Shown here in pieces: positions 41,147 to 48,784 of a stretch of DNA of 64,000 nucleotides. Made by a program: the position numbers and the translations under genes. The notes under the pieces are model-generated. The model saw only the letters and a program-made list of their open reading frames with translations. It was not told the DNA's origin and searched no databases. Every line of letters starts with the position of its first letter. Positions within the stretch are counted from its first letter, which is position 1. Location: positions 1 to 64,000 of the forward strand of contig NZ_JASITD010000007.1 in the NCBI RefSeq assembly GCF_030063445.1, read 5' to 3'. Origin of the DNA: Hymenobacter sp. H14-R3. Its GTDB lineage: Bacteria; Bacteroidota; Bacteroidia; Cytophagales; Hymenobacteraceae.

Positions 41147-43201
41147 ATGAAAACGCTACTACCCATCCTCGTCGCCCTGGCCCTGCCGCTGGCTACCCTG
41201 GCCCAAACTGCGCCGCGCCCCCTCAACCTCAGCGACTTGGCCCGCCTGCGCGATGTGGCCGACCCCAACCTCTCGCCCGACGGCGCGTGGGTGGCCTACA
41301 CCGTGACCCGCGTGGACACGGCCACCGACAAGCGCGATGCCGACGTGTGGATGGCCCGCCTCGACGGCTCCCAAAACCTGCGCCTCACCACCAACCCGGC
41401 CAGCGAAACCAAGCCCCGCTTCAGCCCCGATGGCAAGTACCTGAGCTTCGTATCGAGCCGCAATGAAGACGATGGCGGCAACGCCCAGCTCTGGCTGCTG
41501 AACCGCGCCGGCGGCGAGGCCGAAAAGGTGACTAAGCTCAAGGGCAGCGTGTCGGACTACGTGTGGAGCCCCGACGGCCAGCGCATCGCCCTGATTATCA
41601 AGGATGCCGACCCCGACTCACTCACCGCCGCCCAAAAGGCCAAGAAGAAAACCGCGCCGCCCATCGTCATCGACCGCTTCCAGTTTAAGAAGGATATCGA
41701 TGGCTATCTCAACCAGCAGCGCCAGCACTTGTACGTGTTCGACGTGGCCACGCGCCGGCTCGTGAACCTCACGCCCGGCGTGTACGATGAGTACCTACCC
41801 GCCTGGAGCCCCGATGGCAAGCAGCTGGTATTCAGCAGTAAGCGCGGCCCCGACCCCGACCGCCACGACAACTACGACCTGTTTTTAATTGATGCCAAAG
41901 CCGGTGCCACCGCCCGCCCGCTGCTGGCCACCGACGTGCCCGAGAGCGCGCCCAGCTACGGCAGCCGCCCCGCCTTCAGCCCCGACGGCCGCCGCGTCGC
42001 CTTTGTGCAGGGCGGCCCCAAGGAGCAGCTCGTGTACGCCCTGCACCAGCTGATGGTGGTAGATGTGGCCGGCGGCCCCGCCCGCGCCCTCACCGCCGGC
42101 CTCGACCGCAACACCACCCAGCCGCAATGGAGCGCCGATGGCAAGAGCGTCTATTTCCTGCTCGAAGATGACCGCGCCGAGTCGTTGATGCGGGTGCCCG
42201 CCTCCGGCGGCAAGCTCGAAAAAGTGCTGGCCGGCGCGCGCCAGGTCGGCGATTTTGACATGACCGGTAAGGGCCCGCTGGTGGTGCTTAGCAGCCAGCC
42301 CCAGCAGCCCACCGAGGTATTTGCCTTGGATAAAAAAGGCGGTTTGCGGCCGCTGTCCAAGCAAAACGACGTTTGGCTAAAGGGCGTGACGCTCGGCGCA
42401 GTCGAGCCGATGCAGGCCAAAAGCAAGGATGGCACGCCGGTAAGTGGCTTTATTATCAAGCCCGTGGGCTACCAGGCGGGGCGCAAGTACCCCACTATTC
42501 TGCGCATTCACGGCGGGCCGGTGGCGCAGTTTGGCTACGGCTTTTCGTTTGAGTGGCAATACTTTGCGGCCAACGGCTACGCCGTGGTGGTGGCCAACCC
42601 GCGCGGCAGCTCGGGCCGGGGCCTGGAGTACAGCAAAGCCATATTTGCCGACTGGGGCAACAAGGACACCGACGATGTGCTGGCCGTGGTAGACTACTCG
42701 GTGGCCCAGGGCCTGGCCGACCCCGACCGCCTCGGCGTGGGCGGCTGGAGCTACGGCGGCATCATGACCGACCAGGTTATTGCCCGCGACCAGCGCTTCA
42801 AAGCCGCCGTGAGCGGGGCCAGCATCGCCAACGTGCTCGCCGGCTACGGCACCGACCAGTACATCCGCGACTACGAAACCGAGCTGGGCACGCCCTGGAA
42901 AAACCCCGACGTGTACATGCGCGTGTCGTACCCCTTCTACCACGCCGACCAGATTCACACGCCCACGCTCTTCGTGTGCGGCGAGAAGGATTTCAACGTG
43001 CCCCTGCTCAATACCGAGCAGATGTACCAGGCCCTCAAAAGCCTCAACGTGCCCACGCAGCTTGTTATTTACCCCGGCCAGTTTCACGGCGTAACTACGC
43101 CCAGCTACGTCAAAGACCGCTACGTGCGCTACCTGGGTTGGTATAATAAGTACTTGATGCCCAAGGGCTCGGCGCAGGCTGGAACAGTGGGCGGGCAGTA
43201 G
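41147..43201 (+). CDS. Secreted S9 prolyl-oligopeptidase-family peptidase
   Basis: A 684-residue protein. The N-terminal signal (LLPILVALALPLATLAQ) precedes a WD40-like beta-propeller (about 30-390; repeats such as PDGAWVAYTVTRVD, PRFSPDGKYLSFVSSR, PAWSPDGKQLVFSS). The alpha/beta-hydrolase domain (about 420-670) carries Ser in GVGGWSYGGIMTD, Asp in FVCGEKDFNVP and His in YPGQFHGV. It is probably a periplasmic or outer-membrane-facing oligopeptidase of the S9C type. Its 5' side is preceded by the large inverted repeat. Stand-alone. Confidence 0.93.
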   Translation: MKTLLPILVALALPLATLAQTAPRPLNLSDLARLRDVADPNLSPDGAWVAYTVTRVDTATDKRDADVWMARLDGSQNLRLTTNPASETKPRFSPDGKYLSFVSSRNEDDGGNAQLWLLNRAGGEAEKVTKLKGSVSDYVWSPDGQRIALIIKDADPDSLTAAQKAKKKTAPPIVIDRFQFKKDIDGYLNQQRQHLYVFDVATRRLVNLTPGVYDEYLPAWSPDGKQLVFSSKRGPDPDRHDNYDLFLIDAKAGATARPLLATDVPESAPSYGSRPAFSPDGRRVAFVQGGPKEQLVYALHQLMVVDVAGGPARALTAGLDRNTTQPQWSADGKSVYFLLEDDRAESLMRVPASGGKLEKVLAGARQVGDFDMTGKGPLVVLSSQPQQPTEVFALDKKGGLRPLSKQNDVWLKGVTLGAVEPMQAKSKDGTPVSGFIIKPVGYQAGRKYPTILRIHGGPVAQFGYGFSFEWQYFAANGYAVVVANPRGSSGRGLEYSKAIFADWGNKDTDDVLAVVDYSVAQGLADPDRLGVGGWSYGGIMTDQVIARDQRFKAAVSGASIANVLAGYGTDQYIRDYETELGTPWKNPDVYMRVSYPFYHADQIHTPTLFVCGEKDFNVPLLNTEQMYQALKSLNVPTQLVIYPGQFHGVTTPSYVKDRYVRYLGWYNKYLMPKGSAQAGTVGGQ

Positions 43202-43258
43202 TGCTAATTTTCTGGTTCGCGTTCCGATGGCGCCCAGTTGAACTCACGCCATGCTCTA

Positions 43259-43287
43259 TTTGTAAGCAGTAACCACTTGTATCTTGC
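43259..43287 (+). promoter_or_regulatory. Candidate promoter of the toxin-antitoxin operon
   Basis: TTTG at 43259-43262 and TATCTTGC at 43280-43287 (one mismatch from TAnnTTTG) are 17 bases apart and precede the antitoxin ATG at 43291 by three bases, consistent with a short or absent leader. Confidence 0.4.
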
Positions 43288-43290
43288 ATC

Positions 43291-43527
43291 ATGAGCCAGG
43301 TTATTCTTACCATCCCCGACGAACAGCTTGCCCCTTTACTGAAGGTGCTGAAGGCGCTTCCTTTTGCCATCAAAACGAAGACGGTAGCTCCGCCTAAGCC
43401 CAAGCAGTACACGCCCGCGCAGCAGGAGTGGATTAATGATTTCCGTGAAGCGCTCCACGAGGTGGAATTGCATCAGCAGGGAAAAATTAAATTGCAGGAC
43501 GCTCGTGACTTTTTAAATGAGCTTTAG
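43291..43527 (+). CDS. Antitoxin of RelE/ParE-type module
   Basis: A 78-residue protein with the layout of small Bacteroidota antitoxins: an N-terminal MSQVILTIPDEQLAPLLKVLKAL strand-helix that may bind DNA, a basic linker (IKTKTVAPPKPKQY) and a C-terminal helix (EWINDFREALHEVELHQQGKIKLQDARDFLNEL) that would wrap the toxin. It overlaps the downstream toxin gene by 11 bases, the typical antitoxin-first order with translational coupling. Identity rests on position and general shape. Confidence 0.8.
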   Translation: MSQVILTIPDEQLAPLLKVLKALPFAIKTKTVAPPKPKQYTPAQQEWINDFREALHEVELHQQGKIKLQDARDFLNEL

Positions 43528-43849
43528 AATCGTTATTACCGATAGCTTCCGCCGACCTGGTAAGCGGTTGCGCAAGAAATTCGTGAGCTTTAAAGCTGAC
43601 TTTGCTGCTTTACTTGACGAATTGGAAGTTGACCCAAATTCGGGTGAGCCACTGGGCCGCGACTGCTACAAAGTCCGAATGAGTATTGCGGCCAAAGGGA
43701 AGGGTAAAAGCGGCGGTGCTAGGGTGATTACCTGCGTGAAAATCGTGGGCGAAGTAGTGTATCTACTCACGATTTATGATAAGTCAGACCAGGATTCAAT
43801 TTCTGACAAAGAGCGCGACGACTTGCTGCGCGAGAACGGATTACTATAA
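43517..43849 (+). CDS. RelE/ParE-family toxin
   Basis: A 110-residue basic protein. The central RRPGKRLRKKFVSFKADFAALLDELEVDPNSGEPLGRDCYKVRMSIAAKGKGKSGGARVITCVKIVGEVVYLLTIYDK matches the RelE/ParE fold: a two-helix hairpin then a four-stranded sheet with the Arg/Lys-rich strand (KVRMSIAAKGKGKSGGARV) and the final IYDKSDQDSISDKE. Such toxins are mRNA interferases on the ribosome or gyrase poisons; the Lys-rich loop favours an RNA-cleaving type (inference). Followed by a strong terminator. Confidence 0.88.
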   Translation: MSFRIVITDSFRRPGKRLRKKFVSFKADFAALLDELEVDPNSGEPLGRDCYKVRMSIAAKGKGKSGGARVITCVKIVGEVVYLLTIYDKSDQDSISDKERDDLLRENGLL

Positions 43850-43900
43850 AAGCCAAAAGCGCCCGCTATATACACAGCGGGCGCTTTTGGCTTTTATTTA
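43848..43900 (+). terminator. Rho-independent terminator of the TA operon
   Basis: AAAAGCCAAAAGCGCCCGCT at 43848-43867 is perfectly inverted at 43876-43895 and followed by a T-rich tract. Confidence 0.95.
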
Positions 43901-43910
43901 AGCTACGAAA

Positions 43911-44029
43911 GAACATCATGCTCATCTGGCGTCCGCTGTCGAAGCATCTCTACCACGCCGTTAGAATAGTAAACTAAATGGCGTGGTAGAGATGCTTCGA
44001 CAAGCGGACGCCAGATGAGCATGACGTTC
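43911..44029. repeat. Dispersed hairpin element, family A, copy 5 (arms about 50 bp)
   Basis: The left arm 43911-43960 (GAACATCATGCTCATCTGGC onwards) is nearly perfectly inverted at 43980-44029, ending GATGAGCATGACGTTC. The arms contain GAAGCATCTC and GAGATGCTTC, the family A motif. The spacer is about 20 bases and AT-rich. It lies between the toxin terminator and the leuS stop. Confidence 0.9.
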
Positions 44030-44051
44030 TTCTTTGCACAAGTGGCGCAAA

Positions 44052-47000
44052 TTACACCACCACGTTGACCATGCGGCCGGGCACTACCACCACTTTCCTG
44101 GCCGACTTGCCTTCGCCGAAGCGGGCGAGGAAATCGGATTCCAGGATGGCGGCTTCGATTTCGGCGGGGGTGGCGGTGGCGGCGAACTGGCGCTGGTCGC
44201 GCACTTTGCCGTTAATGGCCACGGGGTAGGTTACGTTGGCTTCGACCAGGTATTCTTCGCGGAATTCGGGGTAGGCGGCGTGGCTGATGCTGCCGGGCGC
44301 GTGGCCGAGTTCCTCCCACAGCTCCTCGGTGAGGTGGGGGGCGAAAGGGGAGAGCAGCAGCACGAGCGGCTCCAGCACGGCGCGCTTGCGGGTGCCGAGG
44401 GCGGTGAGCTCGTTCACGGCAATCATGAAGGTGCTGACGCTGGTATTGAAGCTGAACTTGTCGATGTCCTGGGCCACTTTTTGGATGACCTTGTGCAGGG
44501 TTTTCAGCTCGGCGGGAGTGGCGGGCTCGTCGGTGAGGGCCAACGCGCCGTCTTCGGGATGGAAGAGCCGCCAGAACTTCTTGAGGAAGCTAGCCACGCC
44601 GCTGATGCCGTTGGTATTCCAGGGCTTGAACTGCTCCAGCGGCCCGAGGAACATTTCGTAGAGGCGCAGGGCATCCGCGCCGTATTGGCTTACTAAAACG
44701 TCGGGGTTAACAACGTTGAATTTGGCCTTCGACATTTTCTCAACTTCGGAACCGCAGATATAACGGCCGTCGTCCTCCGTAATAAACTCTGCCGCGTTGT
44801 AATCAGGTCGCCATTTTTTGAAGGCTTCCGTGTCGAGCACATCATTACTGACGATGCTGACATCAACGTGCAATGGAGTAATGCCCTCGTGGCCAAATTC
44901 CCGGACCTCAAGAGAAGGATTCTGGTCGGCAAAGTTTGACACGTATGCGTCCGTAAAACGTTTTATTTTATAGAAGGCATCGTCAGTAGCACCTTCCTTC
45001 AGGGCATCGTATATATTCTTAGAAACTAGAAAAACTGGATTTGGAGTAGCCGTTGGCACATCAGTCTCGGCTACGTTCACCACCCAGGAAAAATTCAGCC
45101 GATACACGAAACTCGACCGGCCCAAAATCATCCCCTGATTTATCAGCTTCTGGAACGGCTCATTGGCCGTAACCAAACCTAAATCCTTTAGGAACAAATA
45201 CCAGAAGCGGGAGTACAGCAGGTGGCCGGTGGCGTGCTCGGCGCCGCCCATGTAGAGGTCCACCTGGCCCCAGTACTGCTCGGCTTCCTCCGATACGAAG
45301 CGGTCGGCGTTGTGCGGGTCCATGTAGCGGAGGTAGTACCAGCTGGAGCCGGCCCAGCCGGGCATGGTGCTCAGCTCGAACTCGTACTGGCCCTTGTATT
45401 TCCAGTCTTTGGCGCGGCCCAGGGGCGGCTCGCCGGTTTCGGTGGGCTTGTACTCGTCGATTTCGGGGAGCACGAGCGGCAGGTCGGCTTCGGCCACGCC
45501 GTAGGCAGTACCGTCTTTGTAGTAAATCGGGATGGGCTCGCCCCAGTAGCGCTGGCGGCCAAAAATGGCGTCGCGCAGCCGGAAATTCACCTTGCCCTTG
45601 CCGAGGCCCTTCTCTTCCAGAAAGGCGATGAGCGTGGTGGTGGCCTCCTTATAGCCCATGCCGTTGATGATGCCCGAGTTGATGTAGAGGCCTTCCTTGG
45701 TAGGGTCGGCCTGCTGGTCGAGGTCTTTTTGCGCGTCCGAAATGGCCGGGATGGGCAGGTCGAAGTGCTTGGCAAAGAGGTAGTCGCGCTGGTCGCCGCT
45801 GGGCACGGCCATTACGGCGCCGGTGCCGTAGCCGGCCAGCACGTAGTCGGCCAGCCAGATGGGCACGGGCTCGTCATTGACCGGGTTCAGCCCGTAAGCG
45901 CCCGTAAACACGCCCGATACGTGCTTGACATCCGACATACGGTCGCGCTCCGAGCGGCGCTTGGTGGCGGCAATGTACTCGTCTACCGCCGCGCGCTGGG
46001 CGGGCGTGGTGAGGGTATTCACCAACTCATGCTCTGGGGCCAGCACCAGGAAAGTAGCCCCGTAGATGGTATCGACGCGGGTGGTGTAGACCTTAATATC
46101 AATGCCTTGGTGGCCCTGCACCGGGAAGGTAACTTCGGCCCCGATGCTCTTGCCAATCCAGTTGCGCTGCATCTCCTTCACGGCGTCGGGCCAGTCGAGG
46201 GTGGTGAGGCCCTGGAGCAGGCGGTCGGCGTAGGCGGTGATGCGCAGGTTCCACTGCGGCATGAGGCGGCGCTCCACGGGGTAGCCGCCGCGCTCCGAAA
46301 GGCCGTCTTTTACCTCGTCGTTCGAGAGCACGGTGCCCAGCGCGGCGCACCAGTTTACGTACGTATCTTGCTGGTAGGCAAGGCGATAGGGAAGAATGGC
46401 AGCGAGCTTCTGCTTCTCGCTCATCATTTGCCACTGGCCGGCCGAAAAGTCGTGGCGCTCCTCGTCGCCCCCGGCGGCGCGGATGCCGGCGCTGCCGCCC
46501 GCGGCAAACTTCTCCTGCAAGGTGCGGATGTGCTCGGCGTGGTCAGTGTCGAGGTTATACCAGCTATTGAAGAGCTTGAGGAAAATCCACTGCGTCCACT
46601 TGTAATAATCGGGGTCCGAAGTCCGCACCTCGCGCTCCCAATCGTAGCTAAAGCCCAGCTGCTGAAGCTGCCGGATGTAGGTTTCGATGTTCTTCTCGGT
46701 GGTCACGGCCGGGTGCTGGCCGGTCTGGATGGCGTACTGCTCGGCGGGCAGGCCAAATGAGTCGAACCCCATGGGGTGCAGTACATTACGGCCTTGCAGG
46801 CGCTGGTAGCGCGCCACAATATCGGAGGCAATGTAGCCCAGCGGATGCCCCACGTGCAGCCCCGCCCCGGAGGGGTACGGGAACATGTCGAGCACGTAGT
46901 ACTTAGGCTTACTGGAGTTGTTGTCGGCGCGGAAGGTGTTGTGCTGCTGCCAGTGGTCTTGCCACTTCTTTTCAAGCTCTTGGGGGCGGTACGCGGGCAT
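44052..47000 (-). CDS. leuS: Leucyl-tRNA synthetase
   Basis: A 982-residue enzyme. It has the class I HIGH-type motif at residues 41-52 ([12 protein letters not shown]), the [14 protein letters not shown] and YDWEREV segments, the editing domain (about 230-460; [18 protein letters not shown]) and KMSK in [15 protein letters not shown] near residue 755. A longer-than-usual insertion stands before the KMSK motif (about residues 604-750), typical of Bacteroidota LeuRS. The DNA coding for this block (about 44,690-45,190) is visibly more AT-rich than the rest of the gene. The C-terminal tRNA-binding domains are intact. Confidence 0.96.
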   Translation of the reverse strand: MPAYRPQELEKKWQDHWQQHNTFRADNNSSKPKYYVLDMFPYPSGAGLHVGHPLGYIASDIVARYQRLQGRNVLHPMGFDSFGLPAEQYAIQTGQHPAVTTEKNIETYIRQLQQLGFSYDWEREVRTSDPDYYKWTQWIFLKLFNSWYNLDTDHAEHIRTLQEKFAAGGSAGIRAAGGDEERHDFSAGQWQMMSEKQKLAAILPYRLAYQQDTYVNWCAALGTVLSNDEVKDGLSERGGYPVERRLMPQWNLRITAYADRLLQGLTTLDWPDAVKEMQRNWIGKSIGAEVTFPVQGHQGIDIKVYTTRVDTIYGATFLVLAPEHELVNTLTTPAQRAAVDEYIAATKRRSERDRMSDVKHVSGVFTGAYGLNPVNDEPVPIWLADYVLAGYGTGAVMAVPSGDQRDYLFAKHFDLPIPAISDAQKDLDQQADPTKEGLYINSGIINGMGYKEATTTLIAFLEEKGLGKGKVNFRLRDAIFGRQRYWGEPIPIYYKDGTAYGVAEADLPLVLPEIDEYKPTETGEPPLGRAKDWKYKGQYEFELSTMPGWAGSSWYYLRYMDPHNADRFVSEEAEQYWGQVDLYMGGAEHATGHLLYSRFWYLFLKDLGLVTANEPFQKLINQGMILGRSSFVYRLNFSWVVNVAETDVPTATPNPVFLVSKNIYDALKEGATDDAFYKIKRFTDAYVSNFADQNPSLEVREFGHEGITPLHVDVSIVSNDVLDTEAFKKWRPDYNAAEFITEDDGRYICGSEVEKMSKAKFNVVNPDVLVSQYGADALRLYEMFLGPLEQFKPWNTNGISGVASFLKKFWRLFHPEDGALALTDEPATPAELKTLHKVIQKVAQDIDKFSFNTSVSTFMIAVNELTALGTRKRAVLEPLVLLLSPFAPHLTEELWEELGHAPGSISHAAYPEFREEYLVEANVTYPVAINGKVRDQRQFAATATPAEIEAAILESDFLARFGEGKSARKVVVVPGRMVNVVV

Positions 47001-47037
47001 TTTGTTGGCTGGTTATTCGCGCAAAGCTACGAAAGCA

Positions 47038-47148
47038 GTAGCGCGAAGCTCCAGCTTCGTGCGCGAGCGCAACGAGCAGGCAGAACCACACGGCTACAAC
47101 TGCAAGATGCTCGCTGCGCTCGCGCACGAAGCCGGAGCTTCGCGCTAC
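47038..47148. repeat. Inverted repeat, GTAG...CTAC family, upstream of leuS
   Basis: The left arm 47038-47078 (GTAGCGCGAAGCTCCAGCTT onwards) is inverted at 47108-47148, ending CTTCGCGCTAC, with about three mismatches and a 29-base spacer. It occupies bases 38-148 upstream of the leuS start codon on the minus strand, where a leader or promoter would be. Confidence 0.85.
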
Positions 47149-47220
47149 TTTTACCTCACTATTAGGGTAGTCTCCCGCCAACCACGGTGTCTTTCAATAG
47201 CTTAGGCTAGAAAAACGCAA

Positions 47221-47246
47221 AGCCCGTGGCTGGCAGGCCACGGGCT
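47221..47246 (-). terminator. Minus-strand rho-independent terminator
   Basis: AGCCCGTGGC at 47221-47230 pairs with GCCACGGGCT at 47237-47246. On the minus strand it is followed by TTGCGTTTTT; on the plus strand no T run follows. It would end minus-strand transcription from the flavin oxidoreductase gene. Confidence 0.8.
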
Positions 47247-47309
47247 TCGAAGTGGGTGTTTATTCTCCCCATAAAGATTCAAGTCCTATAGAGAACAAAC
47301 TAAACAGTG

Positions 47310-47508
47310 ACGAAGACTATAGCATAGTTTTCGTGCGGCTCCCGACTAAGCTGCTTGTGCAACTTGGTCGCTGGGTACTGGTAGTCAGCAGCATTTACGT
47401 GCTGCTGCACAAGTAACCCATTAGCCGGCAGGGAGGGTTCGCGCCCTTCCTGCTTGGGCTGCTAACTAAGGTCAGCCGCCGGGAGTTGCGCAAAGATGCG
47501 CGTTTTTT
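47310..47508 (+). ncRNA. Structured non-coding RNA candidate (unclassified)
   Basis: Six linked helices can be drawn on the plus strand: hairpin 47310-47334 (11 bp); closing helix 47335-47344 with 47480-47489 (10 bp); hairpin 47344-47369 (7 bp); hairpin 47372-47420 (TGGGT.ACT stem and inner CAGCAGCA/TGCTGCTG); hairpin 47423-47460 (AGCC.CAGGGAGGG stem); then a short GCGC hairpin and T6 at 47503-47508. The hairpins at 47310-47334, 47344-47369 and 47423-47460 and the closing helix together include five G-U pairs, which become A-C mismatches on the minus strand, so transcription is plus. No open frame. It does not match RNase P, tmRNA, SRP RNA or a tRNA by conserved words. A 6S-like RNA remains possible. 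Confidence 0.6.
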
Positions 47509-47533
47509 GGCAAACGTGCTCGCCGCTTGCGCG

Positions 47534-48574
47534 TTAGTGCGCCACCAGCTCGGCGGCCGGCTGCGTGGCCAGCGCCCGTAGGCTCTCGGCAAAAAGCTGG
47601 TAGGAGTACACCCGCGCCTCCAGGTCGAAGATATTGGAGACGGCCATCAGCTCATCGACCTGCGTTTCGGTGATAAACTCTTGCAAATCCTGCTGAATGG
47701 TGGCGGGGCTGCCCACGAAGGAGTAGGCCAGCATCTGCTGCACGGCCTGCTGCCCGCCGGGCACCCACAGCGGGCGCATCGACTCGACGGGTGGTTGTAG
47801 CGGGGCCGGGCGGCCCGTTACCACGCTCTGTATAAACTGCTGGAGCGAGGTGGAGAGGTAGGCGGCGTGCGCGTCGGTATCGGCCGCTACTACGTTGACG
47901 CAGGCGATAACGTAGGGCTTGGCCAGCGCCTCGGATGGCCGGAAATTCTGGCGATAAATCTCCAGCGCGGGCAGCAGCTGGCCCGGCGCGAAGTGGCTGG
48001 CAAAGGCGTAGGGCAGGCCCATGGCGGCGGCCAGGTAGGCGCTGTCGGTGCTGGAACCCAGGATGTAAATCGGAATATTGAGCCCCTCGCCGGGGATGGC
48101 GCGCACGGCCGCCGTGCTGTTGGCGGCTGAGAAATAGGCTTGCAGCTGCTGAATATCGCGCGGGAAATCCTGGGCCCCGCCAAAGCGGCTGCCCCGAATA
48201 GCTTGGGCCGTTACCTGGTCGGAGCCGGGGGCGCGGCCCAGGCCCAGGTCGATGCGGCCGGGGTAGAGCGAGGCGAGCGTGCCCATTTGCTCGGCCACCA
48301 CTAGCGGGGCGTGGTTGGGCAGCATAATGCCGCCCGAGCCCACGCGCAGCGTGGTGGTGCCGCCCGCGATGTAGCCAATCAGCACCGGCGGCGACGAGCT
48401 GGCCACGCTGGCCATGTTGTGGTGCTCAGACAGCCAGTAGCGGGTATAGCCCAGCTGCTCAACCTGTTGGGCCAGGTGCAGGCTGTTGCGGAAGGTGTCG
48501 GTGGGGGTAGCGCCGGCGAGCACGGGGGCCAAATCCAGCACGGAAAAGGCGACCTGCTTAGGAGAATTTGCCAT
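47534..48574 (-). CDS. LLM-class flavin-dependent oxidoreductase (MsnO8-like)
   Basis: A 346-residue luciferase-like monooxygenase from the ATG ending at 48574 (MANSPKQVAFSVLDLAPVL). It has the group signature YWLSEHHNMASVASSSPPVLIGYIAGGTTTLRVGSGGIMLPNHAPLVVAEQMGTLASLYPGRIDLGLGRAPGSD, and IYILGSSTDSAYLAAAMGLPYAFASHFAP. It has the TIM-barrel length and binds FMN or F420; the motif set matches the FMN-type MsnO8/YhbW group. The substrate is unknown. It stands alone on the minus strand. Confidence 0.9.
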   Translation of the reverse strand: MANSPKQVAFSVLDLAPVLAGATPTDTFRNSLHLAQQVEQLGYTRYWLSEHHNMASVASSSPPVLIGYIAGGTTTLRVGSGGIMLPNHAPLVVAEQMGTLASLYPGRIDLGLGRAPGSDQVTAQAIRGSRFGGAQDFPRDIQQLQAYFSAANSTAAVRAIPGEGLNIPIYILGSSTDSAYLAAAMGLPYAFASHFAPGQLLPALEIYRQNFRPSEALAKPYVIACVNVVAADTDAHAAYLSTSLQQFIQSVVTGRPAPLQPPVESMRPLWVPGGQQAVQQMLAYSFVGSPATIQQDLQEFITETQVDELMAVSNIFDLEARVYSYQLFAESLRALATQPAAELVAH

Positions 48575-48784
48575 AATCAATCATAAAGAATAGGAAGCAG
48601 TATAAACCAACGGCCGCGCATAAAAGTTGGTGCGGTGAGTGCCCGCGCCGGCTGCGCGAGAGAACTCGGTCGGATTATGCAGAACTTTGTCGAGGCACGG
48701 CGCCCCAAGTTCTCCCTGACGAGCCCTTGCCTTGGGCGAGGCAACGCGGGAGCTGCCGTGCCCCAGCCCCGACTTCCCGACGTA

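Noticed and set aside
45222..46760. Long plus-strand open frame (512 codons) opposite leuS
   Set aside because: It is antisense to well-conserved leuS, with Gly/Val/His-rich low-complexity translation typical of reading GC-rich genes on the wrong strand.
47221..47246. Terminator of the structured RNA
   Set aside because: The T-tract lies on the minus strand, so it cannot end a plus-strand RNA; it more likely ends the flavin oxidoreductase transcript.
47423..47460. tRNA T-arm like segment (GGGTTCGCGCCC)
   Set aside because: The loop is TTCGCGC rather than TTCRANY, and no D-arm, anticodon arm or acceptor stem surrounds it; explained by the structured RNA candidate.
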